64,000 bases of DNA from positions 164,745-228,744 of the forward strand of contig DIGE01000019.1 of assembly GCA_002419465.1 (NCBI GenBank). Reading direction: 5' to 3'. Of this stretch, positions 57,897-64,000 are shown one piece after another (within the stretch, counting starts at the first letter, position 1; the number at the start of each line of letters is the position of its first letter). The notes under the pieces were generated by a model that was given only the letters and a program-made list of their open reading frames with translations, was not told the origin of the DNA and made no database searches. Source of the DNA: Geobacter sp. UBA5730. GTDB taxonomy: Bacteria; Desulfobacterota; Desulfuromonadia; Geobacterales; Pseudopelobacteraceae. Both the position numbers and the translations under genes were made by a program.

Positions 57897-59090
57897 CTAT
57901 TTTTTTACGTCCAGAGCCTTGACTCCGGGCAAGATTTTTCCTTCCAGCAATTCAAGGAAGGCTCCGCCACCAGTGGAGATATAGCTGACCTTACTGGCCA
58001 CTCCAGCCTTGTTGACAGCCGCATCAGTATCGCCACCGCCGATAACGGTAGTAGCGAAGCAGTTACCTACCGCCTCTGCCACTTCAAAGGTTCCCCGTGA
58101 GAAGGCATCCATCTCAAAGACACCCATCGGCCCGTTCCAGATTACGGTCTTGGCATCACGCAAGGTCTCCGCAAACAGGGTGGCTGAGGCCGGACCGATA
58201 TCCAGCGCCATCCAGCCTTCGGGAATCTCTTGCACGGTAGTCACAAAGTTGGTGGCAGTGGCCTCGAAGGCATTGGCAATCACGCAGTCTACCGGCAGAT
58301 AAAAGGTAACTCCTTTTTTCCTGGCCTTGTCCATGATCTTTTTAGCGGTGGGGATCAGTTCGTCTTCCACCAAAGATTTACCGACACCGTAGCCCATGGC
58401 TTTCAAAAAGGTAAAAGCCATGCCGCCGCCAATCACAATCTTATCCACCTTATTGACCAACGTCTCCAGCACCTCCAGCTTGCCAGACACCTTGGCGCCC
58501 CCCAGGATTGCCACCAACGGGCGCACCGGGTTGCTCATCGCCTTATCGAAAAAGGTCATCTCATTCTTCATCAGAAAACCGGCGGCAATGGTGGGAATAA
58601 TCTTGGTGATCGCCTCCACCGAAGCATGGGCTCGGTGTGAAACGGCAAAGGCATCATTGACATAAATCTCGCAACCGTTAACCAACTGCCGGGCAAAGGC
58701 CGGATCATTCTTTTCCTCGCCTGGATAAAAGCGAACGTTCTCCAGCATGATGACATCACCCGGCTTCATAGCGTCAAGCAGCTTATCCACCTCGGGACCA
58801 AAACAGTCCGGGGCCTGGGTGACCTTCTTGCCCAGCAGCTGAGACAGCCGTTTGGCGGCCGGTGTCATGGTGTATTTAGCCTTCTTCTCTCCCTTGGGCC
58901 GCCCGAGATGCGACGCTAAAACAACCTTAGCTCCCTGCTCCACTGCATACTTGATCGTAGGAACAGCGCCAACAATCCGGGTATCCTCGGTAATAGCCCC
59001 TTTTTCATCCTGTGGCACATTGAAATCCACCCGGATGAAAACCTTCTTCCCTTTGAGGTCTTTGAGTTGATCAATATAGCGAATCGGCAT
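57897..59090 (-). CDS. pgk: phosphoglycerate kinase
   Basis: Pgk makes ATP from 1,3-bisphosphoglycerate. The ATG 59090 lies 4 bases after GGGGG and yields 397 residues starting MPIRYIDQLKDLKGKKVFIR; the longer open frame runs back into the gap terminator and is rejected. RVDFNVP, the SHLGRPKG loop near residue 58, GGAKVSGKLEVL near 205 and the C-terminal GGGDTDAAVNKAG with TGGGAFLELLEGK are all present. Confidence 0.97.
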   Translation of the reverse strand: MPIRYIDQLKDLKGKKVFIRVDFNVPQDEKGAITEDTRIVGAVPTIKYAVEQGAKVVLASHLGRPKGEKKAKYTMTPAAKRLSQLLGKKVTQAPDCFGPEVDKLLDAMKPGDVIMLENVRFYPGEEKNDPAFARQLVNGCEIYVNDAFAVSHRAHASVEAITKIIPTIAAGFLMKNEMTFFDKAMSNPVRPLVAILGGAKVSGKLEVLETLVNKVDKIVIGGGMAFTFLKAMGYGVGKSLVEDELIPTAKKIMDKARKKGVTFYLPVDCVIANAFEATATNFVTTVQEIPEGWMALDIGPASATLFAETLRDAKTVIWNGPMGVFEMDAFSRGTFEVAEAVGNCFATTVIGGGDTDAAVNKAGVASKVSYISTGGGAFLELLEGKILPGVKALDVKK

Positions 59091-59120
59091 GAAACCCCCT
59101 TCACAGAGTAAAGAATGCGT

Positions 59121-59153
59121 AACAAAAAAGAGGGGGATTGCATAATCCCCCTC
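59121..59153 (-). terminator. terminator between gap and pgk
   Basis: On the minus strand GAGGGGGATT (59153-59144), loop ATGC, AATCCCCCTC (59139-59130), then TTTTTTGTT. This is a perfect 10-bp stem and T-run 20 bases after the gap stop. It reduces pgk-tpiA transcription from the gap promoter or makes it depend on read-through. Confidence 0.9.
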
Positions 59154-59173
59154 CCGTTGTTCACCGGACCACG

Positions 59174-60178
59174 TTATTTCTTGCCAGCAATCAGCTGCAT
59201 CAGATCGACCACCCGATTGGAAAAGCCACACTCGTTATCATACCAGGAAAGCACCTTTGCCATATTGCCATCCAGCACCTTGGTACAGGAGGCATCTACA
59301 ATTGAAGAGAGCGGATTGCCGTTATAATCGATGGAGACCAGCGGTGATTCCTCGTAACCGAGCACCCCCTTGAGAGCCCCTTTGGAGGCTTTCCTAAGAG
59401 CTGCATTGATCTTGTCAACGTCGGCCTTCTTCCTGAGATTGACCACCAGGTCAACCACCGAGACATTCGGGGTTGGCACCCGGATAGCCATACCGTCAAG
59501 CTTGCCCTTGAGCTCAGGCAGCACCAACGCTACGGCTTTTGCCGCACCGGTAGTGGTGGGAATCATGGACATGGCAGCAGCACGAGCGCGACGCAGGTCT
59601 TTGTGAGGCAGATCAAGAATGTTCTGGTCGTTGGTGTAGGAATGCACCGTCGTCACCAGACCACGTTCAATACCAAAGGTGTCGTGCAGTACCTTGGCCA
59701 CTGGCGCCAGACAGTTGGTGGTACAGGAAGCGTTCGAAATGATAGCATGCTTCTTGGAATCATACAGGTGATGGTTCACTCCCATTACGATAGTAATATC
59801 TTCGTTGGTGGCAGGAGCCGAGATGATCACCTTTTTAGCGCCGGCCTTCAGGTGCAGTTCAGCCTTGTCACGGTTGGTAAACAGACCGGTCGATTCCAGC
59901 ACCAGATCAATCTTTTCTTTTTTCCAGGGCAGCTCCTCAGGGTTTCTGATCGCAAGGATCTGAATGGCCTTGCCGTTAATGATCAGCTGATTGTCTTTGG
60001 CCTCCACCTTGCCGGGGAAAATCCCGTGTACCGAGTCATACTTAAACAGATGGGCCAGGGTTTTGGCATCTGTCAGGTCGTTGATTGCCACAAACTCAAA
60101 GCTCTTATCCTTGCAAGCAGCCCTCAGCACCATTCTGCCGATACGTCCGAATCCGTTGATCGCAACGCGCAATGCCAT
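59174..60178 (-). CDS. gap: glyceraldehyde-3-phosphate dehydrogenase, type I
   Basis: It oxidises glyceraldehyde-3-phosphate with phosphate and a pyridine nucleotide. The 334 residues start with the Rossmann loop RVAINGFGRIGRMVLRA. The second strand ends AINDLTDA, with Asp typical of NAD preference. The active-site Cys is in ISNASCTTNCLAP near residue 153, and the C-terminal SWYDNECGFSNRVVDL motif is present. It has its own promoter-like sequence upstream and a strong terminator downstream. Confidence 0.97.
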   Translation of the reverse strand: MALRVAINGFGRIGRMVLRAACKDKSFEFVAINDLTDAKTLAHLFKYDSVHGIFPGKVEAKDNQLIINGKAIQILAIRNPEELPWKKEKIDLVLESTGLFTNRDKAELHLKAGAKKVIISAPATNEDITIVMGVNHHLYDSKKHAIISNASCTTNCLAPVAKVLHDTFGIERGLVTTVHSYTNDQNILDLPHKDLRRARAAAMSMIPTTTGAAKAVALVLPELKGKLDGMAIRVPTPNVSVVDLVVNLRKKADVDKINAALRKASKGALKGVLGYEESPLVSIDYNGNPLSSIVDASCTKVLDGNMAKVLSWYDNECGFSNRVVDLMQLIAGKK

Positions 60179-60250
60179 TACCGTATCCTCCTGGAAGTAA
60201 AGTATAATCGATGGTTACAGGCCTAACGGCAACTGCTCCATGCCGTGCAT

Positions 60251-60278
60251 ATAATAAAGCATAATCCTGAATCGTCAA
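60251..60278 (-). promoter_or_regulatory. candidate sigma-70 promoter for gap
   Basis: On the minus strand TTGACG (60278-60273), 16-base spacer, TATTAT (60256-60251). Both hexamers match consensus at five of six positions. The start codon of gap lies about 73 bases beyond the -10. Confidence 0.6.
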
Positions 60279-60331
60279 CCGTAAAGTATCTCTAAAAGCA
60301 GCATCCACGGGCTCGGCAACAGTTTCAGTGA

Positions 60332-60359
60332 TTGAAATATCGTTAATCCATGCTAGTAT
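60332..60359 (+). promoter_or_regulatory. candidate promoter for the sensor kinase at 60387
   Basis: TTGAAA (60332-60337), 16 bases, TAGTAT (60354-60359), the latter preceded by TGC as an extended -10. It sits directly upstream of the GTG start and back to back with the gap promoter. Confidence 0.5.
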
Positions 60360-60386
60360 ATTTGGACTAAACTCCCGGTAGGAACT

Positions 60387-62447
60387 GTGCGCAACTCTCT
60401 TGAACATAAAATCATCCTGTTTGCCTTCATCATCCTCTCGCTGACCACGCTGGCCACAGCAGCGGTGAATATTGCCGGCTTTCGTCGTGACTACATCCAG
60501 GCTCAGATCCTGCGTTCCCAGAGTATCGGACAGGCCATAAAATCTTCGGTCGAAAAGGTCCTGATCCTGGGCATCGTCCTGCACGATATCCCGGGTCTGA
60601 GTGAAAAATGCCGCGATGTTGTCCTTTCAACCCCTGACATTACCTACGCACTGATCACCTCCCTCGAAGGCCATGTGCTCTATAGTAGCGACCCTGCCTT
60701 AAAAAATATCCCCTTACAAACCAATCTTCATGCCAATAGAACCCTTACCGTCCAGCTGGAGCTGGGTTCACAAACCTTTTATGATACGGTAATCGGGCTC
60801 AACTCCTATGACGGTGCCCTTGTCGGCTATATCCATGTCGGCTTTCCAACGAACAACGTAAATAGTAAAGTATACGGCATGGCACTCAAATCAGGGGTGG
60901 TATTTATTTTCTTCTTTCTGATTTCATTTGGCTGTGTAATCTTTTTTGTTAAACGGTACATCAGCACCCCGATTGACACACTGCTCTCCGGGGTTAAAAC
61001 CGTTGCTGATGGCAACTTCAAGATTTCTCTGCCGCGAATGAGCACCAATGAGTTTAAGGAACTCGCTGACAAAATAGAGATTATGGCCTTAGCGTTGGCC
61101 AGTCGGGATGCTGCCCTGCGGCAGAACTTTGAAGAGCTGGCAGCAACTCACGACCAGCTGCAGATATCATTTCAGAAGCTTGAAAGTCTCAGCTCACAGC
61201 TTGAAAAGTCTGAGGAACTCTACAAAACACTCCTGGAGGACGCCGGCGACGCCATTATCGTGCTTGATCAGAATGCAACTGTCGCCATCGCCAACAAAAA
61301 GGTCGAGGAATTTCTCGGCTACGCTGCCGACGAGCTCCTTGAAAAACACATTTCTGCTATACTTTTACTATTACGTGCCGAAAACATCCCTCACATCCTT
61401 CAGATCATCAACAACGCAAAAACCGGTACCCCGGTGGCAGAAGAGATCACATTCACCACCAAAAAAGAGGTACAGGTGATTGGACAACTGCATATCGGTT
61501 GCATCCAGACTGGTAGCCAGACGCTGCTGCAGGTAATCATCCGTGACGTCACTCGTGAACGAGCGTTGATGATCAACCTGGAGACCAGTGCCGCCGAATT
61601 GAGCCGCCTCAACAAGATGAAGGATTCATTCCTGGGCCTGGCATCTCATGAATTGAAGACCCCCCTCACTGTCATTATGGGCTACACAGAACTGCTGTTG
61701 CATGACATGCGCGCAGAGCTTACACCTACCGTGCATGACATGACTCAGAACATATCTACAGCGGCGTTGCGTCTCAACTACATCATTAAAGACATGATCG
61801 ACGTCTCAATGATTGATCGCAAGCAACTTGCGCTCCGGGTAGAACAGATCGAAATGAATCCACTGCTTGAACAGGCGGCACGAGAGCAACAACTCTTTTT
61901 TGTCGTGCGCAAACAGAAACTTACCTTCAATCTCGATCCTGCACTGCCCGTGATCAGTGGCGACAGAACACGGCTGATACAGTTGATGGCAAACCTGATC
62001 AACAACGCCATAAAATTCACTCCTGATGGTGGTGAAATAACGATAACGAGCAGATCGAGAGACCTGCTACGCAGCAAAGAGCCCACCTCTTCGGACACGA
62101 GCAACTCTGCACTGCTGCATATTTGTCGTGAGCCGCAGCACTACGTAGAAATTGCCATACGTGATACTGGCATCGGCATTGATACGGATGAGCAGTTACG
62201 CATCTTCGACAAGTTTTATGAATCTGGTAACATTGAAGAGCACAGTTCAGGAAAAGTGGCATTCAAATCCCGCGGTGCCGGACTTGGGCTTTCCATTGCA
62301 CGCGGTGTGGTTGAAATGCATGGCGGGGAGATTTGGGTGGAATCCAGTGGTCACGACCCTCAAAATTGCCCTGGGTCAACTTTTTTTATACTTTTACCAC
62401 TTGACCCATTCAAAGGTGATGGTACGATTGCTACCATGCATCTGTAG
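60387..62447 (+). CDS. membrane sensor histidine kinase with HAMP and PAS
   Basis: A GTG start after GTAGGA gives 686 residues. Order: membrane helix (IILFAFIILSLTTLATAAV), a roughly 140-residue periplasmic sensor (VVLSTPDITYALITSLEGHVLYSSD is Cache-like), a second helix (VVFIFFFLISFGCVIFFV), HAMP (about 190-245), a short coiled coil, PAS (about 275-400), HisKA with the SHELKTPLTVIMGYTELLL box, and HATPase (LINNAIKFTPDGGEI, IRDTGIGID, RGAGLGLSI). There is no receiver and no adjacent response regulator, so its partner is elsewhere. The signal sensed cannot be named. Confidence 0.92.
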   Translation: MRNSLEHKIILFAFIILSLTTLATAAVNIAGFRRDYIQAQILRSQSIGQAIKSSVEKVLILGIVLHDIPGLSEKCRDVVLSTPDITYALITSLEGHVLYSSDPALKNIPLQTNLHANRTLTVQLELGSQTFYDTVIGLNSYDGALVGYIHVGFPTNNVNSKVYGMALKSGVVFIFFFLISFGCVIFFVKRYISTPIDTLLSGVKTVADGNFKISLPRMSTNEFKELADKIEIMALALASRDAALRQNFEELAATHDQLQISFQKLESLSSQLEKSEELYKTLLEDAGDAIIVLDQNATVAIANKKVEEFLGYAADELLEKHISAILLLLRAENIPHILQIINNAKTGTPVAEEITFTTKKEVQVIGQLHIGCIQTGSQTLLQVIIRDVTRERALMINLETSAAELSRLNKMKDSFLGLASHELKTPLTVIMGYTELLLHDMRAELTPTVHDMTQNISTAALRLNYIIKDMIDVSMIDRKQLALRVEQIEMNPLLEQAAREQQLFFVVRKQKLTFNLDPALPVISGDRTRLIQLMANLINNAIKFTPDGGEITITSRSRDLLRSKEPTSSDTSNSALLHICREPQHYVEIAIRDTGIGIDTDEQLRIFDKFYESGNIEEHSSGKVAFKSRGAGLGLSIARGVVEMHGGEIWVESSGHDPQNCPGSTFFILLPLDPFKGDGTIATMHL

Positions 62448-62489
62448 TAATCACGGCGCAGGCCGTAACTAAAGGGAGGCTCGTATCCA

Positions 62490-62960
62490 ATGGCACTCAA
62501 AAAGCCCACCAAAAAAGTAACAGCAGTAAAAGCTGCACCAAAACCCAAAGCTGCCAAGAAGCCTGCTGTAAAGAAAACGCCAGCAAAAGCAAAAGCGGCC
62601 CCTAAAACAGCAGCGCCGAAGTTAACTGCCAAGAAGGCACCAAACGTTACAAAGGTTGCACAGCTTTCAGGTGAACAACTGGTTGTTGAAAATCTTGCCA
62701 CGCTTTCCTCCCTTGTTCGCACCATCAGTGAAACCCTTGACGTGCTGGTGCAAAAGGTGGAAAACATGGCCTATCATCTGATCGCCACTGAGGAGACCCT
62801 AGCGGAGGTCGTTGTCACCACCGGCGTTGACTTGGCACAAGTCAACAACCGTATCCGCACCAAGATCGCAAACGGCACCAACAAATCCGGTGATCCGAGC
62901 CGCGCCATCGATGTTGCAGCAGCCATTGCATCGCCAGTGCCGAAAAAACCCCGCAGATAG
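62490..62960 (+). CDS. histone H1-like Ala/Lys/Pro-rich protein
   Basis: The 156-residue protein has an N-terminal tail (residues 1-55) made almost entirely of Ala, Lys and Pro in AKK/AAPK repeats, like the DNA-binding tails of bacterial H1-like proteins and eukaryotic H1. The C-terminal 100 residues are not basic: a predicted amphipathic coiled helix (VVENLATLSSLVRTISETLDVLVQKVENM), then a short hydrophilic end KKPRR. It follows GGGAGG and lies 42 bp after the kinase. The tail suggests nucleic-acid binding, with the helix for oligomerisation. This is inferred from composition, and no named family is claimed. Confidence 0.8.
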   Translation: MALKKPTKKVTAVKAAPKPKAAKKPAVKKTPAKAKAAPKTAAPKLTAKKAPNVTKVAQLSGEQLVVENLATLSSLVRTISETLDVLVQKVENMAYHLIATEETLAEVVVTTGVDLAQVNNRIRTKIANGTNKSGDPSRAIDVAAAIASPVPKKPRR

Positions 62961-62985
62961 CAAACAACTTATTCATCATATGCAT

Positions 62986-63020
62986 AACGGGGGCAGATTT
63001 ATGCAAAATCTGCCCCCGTT
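62986..63020 (+). terminator. long hairpin terminator after the H1-like gene
   Basis: AACGGGGGCAGATTT (62986-63000) pairs perfectly with 63006-63020 around ATGCA: a 15-bp stem. There is no T-run beyond GTTGT. It ends 20 bases before the next ATG, so it acts as a terminator or as a leader hairpin for the HAD gene. Confidence 0.7.
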
Positions 63021-63040
63021 GTCTGAAGGAAACCACTTTT

Positions 63041-63715
63041 ATGTATCCATCTGCCGTTATCTTCGATTTTGACGGGGTTATTGTTGATACCGAACCACTA
63101 CACTACCAGGCCTTCCAAAAACTACTCAACCCCCTTAACCTGGGATTCAGCTGGGATGCCTATGTAAAAACCTACATGGGATTCGATGACCGTGACGCTT
63201 TTAGCGAGGCATACCGCAGAGGTGGAAAGGACTTATCTGAAAAGGAACTCGAACAGTTAGTTGCTGAAAAAGCGATTGTCTTTCAAGAGGTCATTAAAAT
63301 CGGCGTAACTCCTTATCCGGGTGTGATTGACTTGATACGGCAGCTCCATCAACAGAAAACGCCGCTTGCCATCTGTAGCGGTGCGCTACGTAGCGACATC
63401 TTGCCGATCCTTGGACAGTTTGACATCGCCAGCTGTTTTTCGCGTATAGTCACCGCAGATGATGTCCCCCGCAGCAAACCCGATCCCACCTGCTACCGCA
63501 TTGCAGCAGAACAGTTGATGGCTGCTTTCCCTGATGAGCTGACATCAAAAGATCTGATTATTGCCATCGAGGATACGCCGGCTGGCATCAGCTCGGCAAA
63601 AGGAGCTGAACTGAAAGTTATTGCCGTGAGTAACAGCTATCCCGTTGAGTACCTGCAACAAGCCGATCAGATTGTAGCTTCACTCGAAGAACTACAAACG
63701 GGTCACTGGTTTTGA
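63041..63715 (+). CDS. HAD-superfamily phosphatase / beta-phosphoglucomutase-like
   Basis: The 224-residue cytosolic hydrolase has HAD motif I with both aspartates (FDFDGVIVDTEPLH), a helical cap (about 17-85), motif II Ser in AICSGALRSDI near 113, motif III Lys near 145 (RSKPDPTCYRIA) and motif IV IAIEDTPAGISSAKGA near 180. The cap and the second Asp place it in the beta-phosphoglucomutase/phosphatase subgroup (CbbY/Gph-like). The substrate is undetermined. An AAGGAAACC site lies upstream of its ATG. It ends before the terminator shared with the rRNA operon. Confidence 0.9.
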   Translation: MYPSAVIFDFDGVIVDTEPLHYQAFQKLLNPLNLGFSWDAYVKTYMGFDDRDAFSEAYRRGGKDLSEKELEQLVAEKAIVFQEVIKIGVTPYPGVIDLIRQLHQQKTPLAICSGALRSDILPILGQFDIASCFSRIVTADDVPRSKPDPTCYRIAAEQLMAAFPDELTSKDLIIAIEDTPAGISSAKGAELKVIAVSNSYPVEYLQQADQIVASLEELQTGHWF

Positions 63716-63777
63716 AAGCCGTGCCGAGCACTGTTGTAATTATATTCTGCAGATTTAGCTTTATTCATTTTCCAACG

Positions 63778-63815
63778 CAAAACGCCCCTGTCTCATAGCG
63801 AGCAGGGGCGTTTTG
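63778..63815. terminator. bidirectional terminator between the HAD gene and the rRNA operon
   Basis: CAAAACGCCCCTG (63778-63790) and CAGGGGCGTTTTG (63803-63815) form a perfect 13-bp stem with A-runs on the left and T-runs on the right. It serves transcripts from both sides: the HAD gene rightward and the 5S rRNA leftward. Confidence 0.88.
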
Positions 63816-63823
63816 TAATTAAT

Positions 63824-63940
<117 letters not shown>

Positions 63941-64000
63941 AACCGGTTGTAGGGACGGGTTAAGAACCCGACCGTACGATATCTATCTCTTCAATTGCAC
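63941..64000 (-). other. 23S-5S intergenic spacer (edge of rRNA operon)
   Basis: The last 60 bases hold no gene. They carry a small stem (GACGGGTTAAGAACCCG) and are read as the processing spacer between 23S, beyond the window, and 5S. Confidence 0.6.

Overview
The window reads as a chromosomal segment of a Geobacter-type bacterium (Geobacteraceae/Geobacterales; a Trichlorobacter/Geobacter lovleyi-like genome would fit). This assignment is inferred from gene content and not from a search. The signs are a monomeric icd - mdh - korDABC cluster, a c-type-heme sensor kinase, a hemerythrin-tailed chemoreceptor, many histidine kinases and a selenopeptide locus of the SbtA/SbtM kind. The DNA is moderately GC-rich and densely coded. 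The right edge enters an rRNA operon from its 5S end.

Left block (1-15.4 kb, plus strand). A secreted caspase-like protein cut by the window edge is followed by pfkA-corA, then tilS, then a tightly overlapping run ftsH-folP-cdaA-glmM-pdxJ-acpS-nnrDE-CBS-tsaE, then lysC with its own promoter and terminator. This is housekeeping: proteolysis, folate, c-di-AMP, cell-wall precursor, PLP, ACP activation, NADHX repair and tRNA modification. cdaA overlaps glmM directly, with no cdaR/ybbR between them.

Accessory block (15.4-38.5 kb). It opens with a decayed mobA remnant. Next comes a small putative graspetide locus: a 59-aa precursor lying between 18-bp inverted repeats, an MvdC/MvdD-like ATP-grasp ligase and an MFS exporter. 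On the other strand follow three consecutive exported CHAT/caspase-like proteins, then, divergent from them, an exported Kunitz (BPTI-type) inhibitor. After a TPR-glycosyltransferase and valS comes the most striking locus: a Cys-rich peptide gene, a second peptide gene whose frame is interrupted by four UGA codons read here as selenocysteine, and a radical SAM/SPASM maturase. Three of the four UGAs are followed, at exactly the same distance, by a 6-bp hairpin with a CGG-type loop. A hemerythrin chemoreceptor and a heme-binding histidine kinase complete the block.

Right block (38.4-64 kb, mostly minus strand). Here are hldD-lhgO-trpG/pabA, a hybrid histidine kinase, a YdfG-like dehydrogenase, the TCA cluster icd-mdh-korDABC, a LysM lipoprotein, aspS-lepB-lepA, tRNA-Leu(GAG), secG, tpiA-pgk-gap, a histidine kinase, an H1-like Ala/Lys-rich protein, a HAD phosphatase and 5S rRNA.

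Coordinates of starts were moved from the longest open frame to the codon with a ribosome binding site where the sequence supported it (lysC, the ATP-grasp ligase, the caspase genes, the Kunitz protein, valS, the chemoreceptor, lhgO, trpG, the LysM lipoprotein, aspS, pgk).
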